The position numbers and the translations under genes were made by a program. Positions 1-6,756 of a DNA stretch of 10,285 nt are shown here, one piece after another. The notes under the pieces are model-generated. The model did not search any database, was not told the DNA's origin, and was given only the letters and a program-made list of their open reading frames with translations. The stretch comes from Rhodoferax sp. (GTDB taxonomy: Bacteria > Pseudomonadota > Gammaproteobacteria > Burkholderiales > Burkholderiaceae_C), in the NCBI GenBank assembly GCA_026785765.1, contig JAJAZK010000182.1:1-10285 (forward strand), in the 5' to 3' direction. The first letter of the stretch is position 1. Each line of letters begins with the position of its first letter.

Positions 1-715
1 GGACACGGTTGCGAAACCGAAGGTCGATCGGGTCCAGAAACGGAATGCGCCGCCCGCGCCGTTCGAGCTCGGCAATCTCGCAGCGCAACAGCACGATCTC
101 CGGTGCTGCTGCGGGCAGGCGCGATTCCAGCAGGCAGAGTTGGACACGCTTGTCGGCAAGCAGACGGCGCGGCTCGCGACCCATCGCAATGCGCCGCCCC
201 AGCGCACCGCGCATGGATCGCACAACCGACAGATTGTTCGGGGTACCGTCGCGGACGTAACCCGCGCGATGGGACTTCCACTCCGGGTTGTCGCCAATTT
301 GCGTGCGCAACATGTCCGGCAAGGCAAGGTCTTCGAAGAAGATCTGCATGAACTCGTCCTTGCTCAGCGTGAACACGAAGTCGTCCTCGGCTTCCCCCGA
401 GTCCGAGGCGGACCCGCCATGCCCGCCGGCCCCACCCTGGGGCCGCTCCATGGTGTCGCCGCGCAGATGCTCCCGGTTGCCAGGGTGCACTGTTTCGCGC
501 ACACCGCCACGGGCGTGCTGGAACACCGGCTCGCTGATGTCGCGCCGGGGAATCGTGATGTCCTCGGAGCGCTCCACATCGCGAATGTCGCGCCCGGACA
601 CCGCACGCCGCACGGCTTCGGTGATCTGCTCCTTGTAGCGGCGCAGGAAACGCTCGCGGTTGCCGATTGACTTGTTCTTGCCCGCCAGGCGCCGATCAAT
701 GATTTGCAGCCCCAT
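1..715 (-). CDS. yeaH: YeaH/YhbH family protein (DUF444), N-terminal part
   Basis: The reading frame is open from an ATG at 715 to the left edge, giving 238 residues of a protein that in E. coli has about 427. The start IIDRRLAGKNKS, the RERFLRRYKEQI stretch (21-31), the IPRRDISEP segment (55-63), the RPQGGAGGHGG linker (91-101) and the DDFVFTLSKDEF block (111-122) match E. coli YeaH as I remember it. The von Willebrand A-like half with its metal-site motif would lie beyond the window and cannot be judged. The gene starts 13 nt after the prkA stop codon, so the two are probably cotranscribed; the leader has only a weak ribosome binding site. In enterobacteria the pair is part of the RpoS/nitrogen-starvation response, and the biochemical role of YeaH is not known. 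The family is certain; the exact function is not. Confidence 0.93.
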   Translation of the reverse strand, partial: MGLQIIDRRLAGKNKSIGNRERFLRRYKEQITEAVRRAVSGRDIRDVERSEDITIPRRDISEPVFQHARGGVRETVHPGNREHLRGDTMERPQGGAGGHGGSASDSGEAEDDFVFTLSKDEFMQIFFEDLALPDMLRTQIGDNPEWKSHRAGYVRDGTPNNLSVVRSMRGALGRRIAMGREPRRLLADKRVQLCLLESRLPAAAPEIVLLRCEIAELERRGRRIPFLDPIDLRFRNRV

Positions 716-728
716 CTTGGACGACCGC

Positions 729-2651
729 TTATGCGCTCTTGCGGACCCGCAGATACCACTCGCACAACAACCGCACCTGCTTGGCGGTGTAGCCCTTGCC
801 CACCATCCGGGTGACGAAGTCCTCGTGTTTCTTCGCCTCATCGGCGCTGGCCTTGGCATTGAAGCTGATGACCGGCAACAATTCCTCGGTGTTGGAGAAC
901 ATCTTCTTCTCGATCACCAGGCGCAGCTTCTCGTAACTTGTCCAGCCCGGGTTCTTGCCCTGGTTGTTGGCCCGTGCACGCAATACAAAATTGACGATTT
1001 CATTGCGAAAGTCCTTGGGATTGGCAATGCCCGCAGGCTTCTCGATTTTCTCCAGCTCGGCGTTCAGCGCGGAGCGGTCAAACACCTCGCCCGTGTCGGA
1101 ATCGCGGTACTCGTTATCCTGGATCCAGTAGTCCGCATAGGTGACGTAGCGGTCGAAGATATTCTGCCCGTACTCGCTGTAACTCTCCAGATAGGCAGTC
1201 TGGATTTCCTTGCCTATGAATTCGGCATACCGCGGCGCCAGGTGTTCCTTGATAAAGGAGATGTAGCGGGGCCCGAGCTCTGCCGGAAACTGCTCGCGGC
1301 CAATCTGCTGCTCCAGCACATACATCAGATGCACCGGGTTGGCTGCCACCTCGGCGCTGTCGAAATTAAAAACCTTGGACAGGATCTTGAAGGCAAAACG
1401 CGTCGACACACCGGACATGCCTTCGTCCACACCAGCATAGTCGCGGTACTCCTGGTAACTCTTGGCGCGCGGGTCGGTGTCCTTCAAACTCTCGCCGTCG
1501 TATACCTGCATCTTGCTGTACAGGCTGGAGTTCTCCGGCTCCTTCAGTCGCGTCAGGACGGAGAACTGCGCCATCATCTTCAAGGTGCCCGGGGCACACC
1601 GGGCAACGCCCAGCGACGATTCACGGATCAGCTTTTCATAGATTCTGGTCTCTTCGCTCACGCGCAGGCAATACGGCACCTTGACGATATAGATGCGGTC
1701 CAGAAAGGCTTCGTTGTTCTTGTTGTTGCGAAACGCTTTCCACTCACTCTCGTTGCTGTGGGCCAGCACCACACCGTCGAACGGGATCGCCCCGAAGCCT
1801 TCCGTGCCCTTGTAGTTTCCCTCCTGGGTTGCAGTCAACAAGGGATGCAACACCTTGATCGGCGCCTTGAACATCTCCACGAACTCCAGCAGGCCCTGAT
1901 TGGCAAGACACAGGCCACCAGAAAAACTGTAGGCATCCGGGTCGTCCTGCGCAAAACTCTCAAGCTTGCGGATGTCCACCTTGCCCACCAATGCACTGAT
2001 GTCCTGGTTGTTTTCGTCGCCGGGTTCGGTCTTCGCGACACCCACCTGCTTGAGGATGCTCGGGAATCGCTTGACCACCCTGAACTGGCGGATGTCACCG
2101 CCAAACTCGTCGAGACGCTTTACCGCCCAGGGCGACAACACACGCTGCAGGTAACGCGGTGCTATACCAAAGTTCTGCTGCAAAACCGGCCCGTCTTCAG
2201 CCGGGTCGAACAGGCCCATTGGTGTCTCGTTGACAGGAGAACCCTTGAGCGCGTAAAACGGCACCTGCTGCATCAGTTGCTTCAGGCGCTCGGCAATGGA
2301 GCTCTTGCCGCCACCGACCGGCCCAAGCAGGTACAGGATCTGTTTACGTTCCTCCAGGCCCTGTGCGGCATGGCGGAAATAACTGACCACCTGCTCGATT
2401 GCGTCTTCCATGCCGTAGAACTCGGCAAACGCCGGGTAACGCTTGATCAGCTTGTTGGCAAACAGGCGCGACAGGCGCGGCTCGTTGCGGGTGTCCACCA
2501 TCTCCGGCGCACCAATGGCCATGAGCATACGTTCAGCGGCAGTCGCATAGGCCAGGGGATTACGCTTGCACTCGCCCAGATAGTCGTCAATCGACAACTC
2601 CTCCTCCCGGTTGCGCGCGTAACGCGCCACGAAATTGCCGATGGCATCCAT
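729..2651 (-). CDS. prkA: PrkA/YeaG-type serine protein kinase with AAA+ domain
   Basis: This 640-residue protein is nearly colinear with E. coli YeaG (644). The N-terminal AAA+ PrkA domain has a Walker A motif GPVGGGKSS at 110-118. It also has the family-typical stretches PGDENNQDISALVGKVDIRKL (about 210-230), NQGLLEFVEMFKAPIKVLHP (251-270) and LAHSNESEW (296-304). The C-terminal half carries the kinase-like PrkA domain, and the protein ends CEWYLRVRKSA. The ATG is preceded by GGAGG with a short 4-nt gap, and the N-terminus aligns with the E. coli start region. The protein is cytoplasmic. Family members act as stress- and starvation-linked kinases or AAA+ proteases in different bacteria, so the activity here is inferred. 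It heads a transcript with yeaH; a spoVR (ycgB) gene often follows in such loci but would be outside the window. Confidence 0.96.
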   Translation of the reverse strand: MDAIGNFVARYARNREEELSIDDYLGECKRNPLAYATAAERMLMAIGAPEMVDTRNEPRLSRLFANKLIKRYPAFAEFYGMEDAIEQVVSYFRHAAQGLEERKQILYLLGPVGGGKSSIAERLKQLMQQVPFYALKGSPVNETPMGLFDPAEDGPVLQQNFGIAPRYLQRVLSPWAVKRLDEFGGDIRQFRVVKRFPSILKQVGVAKTEPGDENNQDISALVGKVDIRKLESFAQDDPDAYSFSGGLCLANQGLLEFVEMFKAPIKVLHPLLTATQEGNYKGTEGFGAIPFDGVVLAHSNESEWKAFRNNKNNEAFLDRIYIVKVPYCLRVSEETRIYEKLIRESSLGVARCAPGTLKMMAQFSVLTRLKEPENSSLYSKMQVYDGESLKDTDPRAKSYQEYRDYAGVDEGMSGVSTRFAFKILSKVFNFDSAEVAANPVHLMYVLEQQIGREQFPAELGPRYISFIKEHLAPRYAEFIGKEIQTAYLESYSEYGQNIFDRYVTYADYWIQDNEYRDSDTGEVFDRSALNAELEKIEKPAGIANPKDFRNEIVNFVLRARANNQGKNPGWTSYEKLRLVIEKKMFSNTEELLPVISFNAKASADEAKKHEDFVTRMVGKGYTAKQVRLLCEWYLRVRKSA

Positions 2652-2702
2652 GAAACCTCCCGATTTGGTTTAACGCCGCAGTATTGAACTCAGGGTACAC
2701 CA

Positions 2703-2768
2703 GTTGACCACTCTTTGCCTGAACGCATGGGCAGCATTCCCGTTGACCCCAAACTGGTCCGGGTCAAC
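2703..2768. repeat. Three copies of GTTGACC/GGTCAAC upstream of prkA
   Basis: GTTGACC occurs at 2703-2709 and 2742-2748, and its inverse GGTCAAC at 2762-2768. The last two form a dyad with 8-bp arms (2742-2749 and 2761-2768) and an 11-base spacer. A second dyad, ACCAGTT (2699-2705) with AACTGGT (2752-2758), overlaps the same copies. The cluster lies 52-117 bp upstream of the prkA start, where a transcription activator or repressor could bind. The sequence shows the repeats; a regulatory role is inference. Confidence 0.4.
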
Positions 2769-2926
2769 AATAGAGTCGGGTCGGGCAACATGATGGACCG
2801 GGTCTGAATCGCCGAACACATCTCCTGGAATCGCTCCAGCGAGCTCGGCTATCGCATCACGCTTATAAGTCTGCAGGTCGGCAAGGCCGTCTCGTATCGG
2901 CCTTTGGCAAATGGTGCGCAGCGCCG

Positions 2927-2946
2927 GGCGACGAGATCAGGTCGCC
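2927..2946 (-). terminator. GC-rich hairpin after the last aor gene, possible transcript end
   Basis: GGCGAC (2927-2932) pairs with GTCGCC (2941-2946) across an 8-base loop, 10 nt past the stop codon of the last gene of the operon. There is no T-tract on the minus strand, so this is not a standard intrinsic terminator. It could protect the 3' end or mark a Rho-dependent stop. Confidence 0.3.
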
Positions 2947-2956
2947 GTACACGCCG

Positions 2957-3259
2957 CTAACCTCCGCCGCGCTGGGTATACAGGTCAAAGCGCCGCATGA
3001 AGAGATAACGCTGGGCGTCGTCGAGGCCGCTGAAACGGAAGCTCACGAGCAGGCGCGGGATACGTGCCGACCCGATGGCGCGTGGTTCGGCAACGCGCCA
3101 GGACAACACCAACTGCCCTCGTTCGCCAATCTGTGAAGTCAGCGCCTGCGCAATCTGCTGACTCGGAATGGCGCCGAGTGCCTGCGGCAGGTAACCCAGC
3201 CATTCGCGTTCGGTGCAGCCCATTTCGCGATCAAAGTTCTCTGCATAAAAGGCCTGCAT
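2957..3259 (-). CDS. Small protein of unknown function at the end of the aor operon, C-terminal Gly-Gly-Gly
   Basis: This 100-residue soluble protein has no signal peptide or membrane segment. I do not recognise a domain. Visible features are an aromatic/acidic start (FYAENFDREMGC, with the only cysteine at 15), an alternating hydrophobic strand-like stretch (QLVLSWRVAE, 49-58), another around RIPRLLVSFRF (66-76) and the end RRFDLYTQRGGG. An in-frame stop codon lies two codons before the ATG, so the start cannot be further upstream. The gene begins 22 nt after the MoaD-like gene and fits the fifth position of the aor gene order, for which I believe the name aorE has been used in Aromatoleum. 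A role in tungsten cofactor maturation or AOR assembly is inferred only from position. It does not resemble MoaE, the usual MoaD partner. The C-terminal RGGG tail is unusual and is discussed in the findings. Confidence 0.8.
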   Translation of the reverse strand: MQAFYAENFDREMGCTEREWLGYLPQALGAIPSQQIAQALTSQIGERGQLVLSWRVAEPRAIGSARIPRLLVSFRFSGLDDAQRYLFMRRFDLYTQRGGG

Positions 3260-3281
3260 GGCGGATCAGGTCGCGGCTTGC

Positions 3282-3536
3282 TCACCCACCGGCAATCGGT
3301 GGCCAGATCGCCAGCACGTCGCCCTCTACCAGGGTTTGGCTCAGGCGCTTCGCGGGCTCGATGTAGCGGCCGTTGACCAGCACCAGATGCACCATTTTTT
3401 CGGGCAGGGATAGCGGCGCAATGATCTGCATGATGCTGGCATCGGGCGCGACATCCATCGCCAGAATGTTGCTGTACTTGTTCTCTGGCGGCAGGTAATC
3501 GGTGAGCGACGCGAACAACTTGAGGGTAATTTTCAT
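3282..3536 (-). CDS. aorD: MoaD/ThiS-like ubiquitin-fold sulfur carrier protein
   Basis: This 84-residue protein (E. coli MoaD has 81) opens with the strand MKITLKLFASLTDYLP and has the loop VLVNGRYIE (52-60). It ends in VLAIWPPIAGG, with the C-terminal Gly-Gly that is adenylated and thiocarboxylated in MoaD and ThiS proteins. As a thiocarboxylate it would donate sulfur to build the dithiolene of the metal-binding pterin. Its start overlaps the aorC stop codon by ATGA, so it is translationally coupled to the oxidoreductase. This suggests a dedicated carrier for tungsten-bis-pyranopterin synthesis beside the housekeeping MoaD. No MoaE, MoeB or MoeA homologue is in the window, so the remaining steps must be supplied elsewhere. 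The family call is firm; the tungsten-specific role is inferred from context. Confidence 0.92.
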   Translation of the reverse strand: MKITLKLFASLTDYLPPENKYSNILAMDVAPDASIMQIIAPLSLPEKMVHLVLVNGRYIEPAKRLSQTLVEGDVLAIWPPIAGG

Positions 3537-4816
3537 CGGCGCCGCTCGTCCTGTGCGCCATTCCAGTTGCCTTGACCTTGGGCACTGGCGAGGTAGGCGT
3601 CCATCAGCCGCGTCGGATCGGCTTTCAAGGTGTCTTTCCAGGCGCCAAGGCGGATCTGGCCCTCGACGAGGCCCCGCATCACGCCCACATGGTTGGTCCA
3701 GCCGACGCTGTTACAGCCCACCAGCACATCGTCCTTGAACTGCAGGCTCAGGTGCCGGCCAGCAGCGGCGTCGGTCAGTTCGACATGTTCGCCGCCCGGC
3801 ACACCCTGCCAGTCACCGAAGCTGCTCGATACCATCCCCAGCGTGTCGAGCACGTTGATCTGCGTGACACCCTTGAGGACCGCGCCGCGCCCGACCATAT
3901 TCAGGGCCGCCACCCGCGCCTGCTCGGCGGCGTTGGGCTGGATCGCACTCACGATGGTCTTGCCGCTGACCTTGTCGAATGCCTCGGCACAGTCGCCCGC
4001 CGCGTAGATGCCGGGTACGTTGGTCTGCAGGTGCTCGTCGGTCAACACGCCGAGCAGGCAGGTTACGCCGGACTTCTCCAGAAAGCCGATCGCCGGCCGT
4101 ACGCCGGTGGCGCTGATCACAAGGTCCACGTCCATGGCCTGCCCATTCGACAACCTGACCTTGAGCGCGGCGCCAGCATCCCCTTTCTCGATCGCATCGA
4201 CCCTGGTTCCGGTAAACACCTGTACCCCCTTGGCGCTGCACCAGTCCTTGATCATGCCACCCGCTGTCGGGCCCATCATGCGGGGCACCATGCGGTCACC
4301 CATCTCGACCACGCTGAGCTTCACGCCACGCGCTGCCAGCGCCTCCATGATGATGCAGCCGATGAAACCCGCGCCCATTTGCAGGACCCTGGCCCCCTTG
4401 ACAGCCAGCTTCATGATGGCGCGCGCGTCCTCCATGGTCCAGCAGGGATGGATGCCTGGCAGGTCCATACCCGGTATCGGCGGGCGCATCGGATGGGAGC
4501 CGGTGGCAATCAGCAAACGGTCGAACGCCAACGTGTCGCCGTTACTCAATGTCACAGTCCTGGCCGCGCTGTCCACCGCCGTTGCGGCTGCGTTGACCTG
4601 CCGGATATTGAGGTCGCTGTAGTGCGTGAGGCTTTTGCGCAGATAGGTTCCGGTCTCACCCACATTGCCGATCAGCAGGTAGGGAATCGCCATGCGGGAA
4701 TACGGCGGCTCCTGCTCGTCACCGACCATGGTGATGGTGTCGGCCGGCGCGTGTTTGCGAATCGTCTCGGCGGCGATCACACCGGCAGGGCCGGCGCCCA
4801 GAATAACGTGGTGCAT
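3533..4816 (-). CDS. aorC: FAD/NAD(P)-dependent oxidoreductase, NAD(H)-reacting subunit of tungsten AOR
   Basis: This 427-residue pyridine nucleotide-disulfide-type flavoprotein has no redox CxxxxC. The first FAD-binding Rossmann motif is GAGPAG (7-12), and ATGSHP follows at 104-109. The NAD-binding motif is GAGFIG (148-153) with an acidic residue, E171, at the end of the next strand, which favours NAD over NADP. ATGVRP lies at 236-241 and the second FAD motif YAAGDCAE at 271-278. The size and position after aorAB match the AorC subunit of the Aromatoleum aldehyde oxidoreductase, which passes electrons between the Fe-S chain and NAD+. The ATG has AGGAG at 9-nt spacing. The gene lies downstream of an intrinsic-terminator-like hairpin, so it may be expressed less than aorAB. 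It overlaps the MoaD-like gene by 4 nt. A stand-alone ferredoxin or rubredoxin reductase is the alternative, but the context makes it less likely. Confidence 0.9.
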   Translation of the reverse strand: MHHVILGAGPAGVIAAETIRKHAPADTITMVGDEQEPPYSRMAIPYLLIGNVGETGTYLRKSLTHYSDLNIRQVNAAATAVDSAARTVTLSNGDTLAFDRLLIATGSHPMRPPIPGMDLPGIHPCWTMEDARAIMKLAVKGARVLQMGAGFIGCIIMEALAARGVKLSVVEMGDRMVPRMMGPTAGGMIKDWCSAKGVQVFTGTRVDAIEKGDAGAALKVRLSNGQAMDVDLVISATGVRPAIGFLEKSGVTCLLGVLTDEHLQTNVPGIYAAGDCAEAFDKVSGKTIVSAIQPNAAEQARVAALNMVGRGAVLKGVTQINVLDTLGMVSSSFGDWQGVPGGEHVELTDAAAGRHLSLQFKDDVLVGCNSVGWTNHVGVMRGLVEGQIRLGAWKDTLKADPTRLMDAYLASAQGQGNWNGAQDERRR

Positions 4817-4825
4817 GTCGAGTTT

Positions 4826-4830
4826 CTCCT
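4826..4830 (-). promoter_or_regulatory. Ribosome binding site of aorC
   Basis: AGGAG on the minus strand lies 9 nt before the aorC ATG. It shows that aorC has its own good initiation site, although a terminator-like hairpin lies just upstream. This argues that the hairpin tunes mRNA amount and does not simply abolish aorC expression. Confidence 0.8.
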
Positions 4831-4846
4831 GGTAAATGCGACTAAG

Positions 4847-4872
4847 AAAAAAGCGGCTTCCAGAGCCGCTTT
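4847..4872 (-). terminator. Intrinsic terminator between aorB and aorC
   Basis: On the minus strand, AAAGCGGCT and AGCCGCTTT (4864-4872 and 4850-4858) form a perfect 9-bp stem with a 5-base loop. It is followed by a T-run ending at 4847: six consecutive T residues at 4852-4847, of which the first three belong to the stem. The stem starts 21 nt after the aorB stop codon. GC content and the T-run are those of a textbook Rho-independent terminator in the aor transcription direction. It lies inside the operon, so partial read-through would be needed for aorC and the two genes after it unless a separate promoter exists in the short gap. Confidence 0.85.
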
Positions 4873-4893
4873 CCGGTTTGCAGCAGCGTGCGC

Positions 4894-6741
4894 CTACAGG
4901 CCCAGACGCGCCTTGGTGGCCGCGGTCGGACGGCCCTCAGAATCCCAGCCACGTGCCGCATAGTATTTGGGCATCATCTCCGCCAGCATGTTGACCTTGC
5001 CTTTGGACGGCCCGGTCTTGACCGGCTCGGTCAACAGGCGTTTGGGCAAGCTGTCGTCCTTGGCGGTAAAACCGGCGCGGTTATTGAATTCGCGCTCCAT
5101 GTTCCAGATGCGCTCGCCAATCTTGGCCAGCTCTTCCGTGGTGTATTCGTCGCCACAGGCACCCGCCATTTGCGACGCCAGATCGGGTAGTCCCCAGGCG
5201 AAGGTGGTGAAAATACACAGGCCCGACGAGTCGAAGGCGGCGGTGGCATCCTGGAAGGCCTTTACCAGATCGGGTTTGCCTTCGTGCTCCAGCGGGTCGG
5301 TCTTGATCGGGATGCCCAGCACCTCCGACGCAATGGTGTAACCGCGCAGGTGGCAGCCACCCCGGTTGCTGGTGGCGTAGGCCAGCCCGATACCCTGGAT
5401 GGCCCGCCCGTCATAGGCCGGGAACTCCTGCCCCTTGGAGCTCATGCTCAGGTCGGGATGGCCATATTTGGCGGTCAGCCGTTTGGAGCCCTGGCCAATT
5501 TCCTTGCCGAACCCACGCCCGTAGATGGTCTCTTCGGTCAGGAAGGCCAGAGCGTGTGCCGAGCCAAACTTGGCTTCGATGCCGATCTGTTCCTTGGTCA
5601 GCACACCCATCTCGTAGAGTTCCATCACCGCTCCTACCGTGGTGCCAAAGCTGATCGGGTCGATGCCCTCCTCGTTGCACAACAGGTTGGCATATTGCAA
5701 CGCCTCCAGGTCGTTGACGCCGTTTGCCGCACCAAGAGCCCAGGCAGCCTCGTACTCCAGCCCGCCGGAGGCGCCGCGATACTGCGGTTTGTTGACGATG
5801 GTGAAATGGTTTTCGTCCATCTTGCTGATGCGCCCGCACGCGATGGTGCAGGCGAAACAGGCCTGGTTGGTGACCAGGTGTTTCTTGCCGTCGCTCTTGC
5901 ACGGAGTCGCCATGGCTTCGGCAGAAATGTCCTTGGCGCCTTCGAACTGGCTGTCCTGGTGGTTGCGTGTGGGCAAGGCGCCGACTTCATTGATCACGTT
6001 CATCAGCACCTGGGTGCCATACGCCGGCAGGCCCTGGCCGGTGACGCCGTTTTCTGCCAGCACCTTCTTGGCGGCGTTGACCGCCTTCATGAAAGCCTTC
6101 GGATTCTTGATGTTGCCGACGCCCTTGGTGCCACGCACCGCAATCGCCTTCAGGTTCTTGCTGCCCATCACGGTACCCACACCGGAGCGGCCGGCGGCTC
6201 GGTGCAGGTCGTTCACCACGCTGGCAAACAACACGCCGTTTTCGCCAGCCTTGCCAATGCTGGAGACGCGCGTGAGCGGGTCCTGCAGGCTCTTCTTGAG
6301 CGACTCCTCGGTCTCCCAGACACTCTTGCCCCACAGGTGTGCGGCGTCGCGCAGTTCGACCTGGTCGTCGTTCACGTACAGGTACACCGGTTTGGGCGAC
6401 TTGCCTTCGAAAATCAGCATGTCCCAGCCGGCCATCTTGAACTCGGCACCCCAGTAGCCGCCCGAATTCGAACAGGCCACGGCACCGGTGAGCGGGCTCT
6501 TGGTGATCACGGTATACCGACCACCAGTGCTGGCCATGGTCCCGGTCAGCGGGCCGGTGGCCCAGATGATCTTGTTATCGGCCGACAGCGGTTCCACCGT
6601 CGCGTCCCCTTCCTCGCCCAGGTATTTGGTGCCCAGGCCGCGCGAACCGATGTAGGCACGTGCCCAGTCCATATTGGTGGGCTCCGCCTTGATGGCGCCA
6701 GTGGTCAGATTGACGCGCAGGATTTTTCCAGTCCATGACAT
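4894..6741 (-). CDS. aorB: Tungsten-dependent aldehyde oxidoreductase, catalytic subunit
   Basis: This 615-residue member of the aldehyde:ferredoxin oxidoreductase family interconverts aldehydes and carboxylates at a tungsten-bis-pyranopterin in the cytoplasm. The N-terminal AFOR domain starts GKILRVNLTTG and includes ATGPLTG (61-67) and the GGYWGAEFK loop (94-102). The [4Fe-4S] ligands are C295, C298 and C302 (CFACTIAC) with C509 as the fourth, matching the CxxCxxxC plus distant Cys pattern of Pyrococcus AOR. Pterin-contact motifs are near NEEGIDPIS (356-364) and DSSGLC (504-509). E331 and H464 are the likely counterparts of the active-site Glu and His. No twin-arginine signal is present. 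AGGAG lies 8 nt before the ATG and overlaps the aorA stop codon. The gene order with aorA and aorC points to the AOR of Aromatoleum and less to benzoyl-CoA reductase BamB. The substrate range cannot be read from sequence; aromatic and aliphatic aldehydes are usual. Confidence 0.95.
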   Translation of the reverse strand: MSWTGKILRVNLTTGAIKAEPTNMDWARAYIGSRGLGTKYLGEEGDATVEPLSADNKIIWATGPLTGTMASTGGRYTVITKSPLTGAVACSNSGGYWGAEFKMAGWDMLIFEGKSPKPVYLYVNDDQVELRDAAHLWGKSVWETEESLKKSLQDPLTRVSSIGKAGENGVLFASVVNDLHRAAGRSGVGTVMGSKNLKAIAVRGTKGVGNIKNPKAFMKAVNAAKKVLAENGVTGQGLPAYGTQVLMNVINEVGALPTRNHQDSQFEGAKDISAEAMATPCKSDGKKHLVTNQACFACTIACGRISKMDENHFTIVNKPQYRGASGGLEYEAAWALGAANGVNDLEALQYANLLCNEEGIDPISFGTTVGAVMELYEMGVLTKEQIGIEAKFGSAHALAFLTEETIYGRGFGKEIGQGSKRLTAKYGHPDLSMSSKGQEFPAYDGRAIQGIGLAYATSNRGGCHLRGYTIASEVLGIPIKTDPLEHEGKPDLVKAFQDATAAFDSSGLCIFTTFAWGLPDLASQMAGACGDEYTTEELAKIGERIWNMEREFNNRAGFTAKDDSLPKRLLTEPVKTGPSKGKVNMLAEMMPKYYAARGWDSEGRPTAATKARLGL

Positions 6742-6749
6742 AGTCGTGA

Positions 6750-6756
6750 CTCCTTA
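6750..6756 (-). promoter_or_regulatory. aorB ribosome binding site overlapping the aorA stop codon
   Basis: The minus strand reads TAAGGAG: the aorA TAA (6756-6754) shares its last A with the AGGAG that starts aorB, 8 nt before its ATG. Terminating aorA ribosomes would arrive directly on the aorB initiation site, suggesting coupled translation of the two subunits in similar amounts. Confidence 0.8.

Larger units (their letters stand above)
2652..2956. other. Intergenic region between prkA and the aor operon; no convincing gene
   Basis: This 305-bp stretch is upstream of prkA and downstream of the last aor gene. It must contain the prkA promoter, but I could not place -35/-10 elements with confidence. 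It holds a GGAGG ribosome binding site (2656-2660), a cluster of GTTGACC dyads (2703-2768) and a GC-rich hairpin (2927-2946) just after the aor operon. On the plus strand a 26-codon ATG frame (2727-2807) ends in TGA and the same frame stays open beyond it to about 2960. It resembles no protein I know and is treated as chance. Confidence 0.6.

Noticed and set aside
660..2687. 675-codon open frame on the plus strand covering all of prkA
   Set aside because: It mirrors the prkA gene, its translation resembles no protein, and long antisense frames are expected opposite GC-rich coding sequence.
2904..2921. GG-N10-GC spacing resembling a sigma-54 promoter (TTGGCA then TGCGC) on the plus strand
   Set aside because: It points towards the 3' end of the minus-strand aor operon with no plus-strand gene downstream, and the -12 half is poor.
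2727..2960. Possible broken gene on the plus strand (26-codon frame, then TGA, then open)
   Set aside because: The translation is not recognisable, there is no ribosome binding site, and such open stretches are common in GC-rich DNA.
3572..4963. 463-codon plus-strand frame opposite aorC
   Set aside because: It is antisense to a well-supported flavoprotein gene, is rich in His and Arg, and has no recognisable motif.
5284..6738. 484-codon plus-strand frame opposite aorB
   Set aside because: This is a compositional shadow of aorB; no domain or ribosome binding site supports it.
4894..6741. Benzoyl-CoA reductase BamB as the identity of the catalytic subunit
   Set aside because: The operon has the aorABC layout with a four-cluster ferredoxin and one FAD/NAD subunit, and none of the additional bam genes are present.
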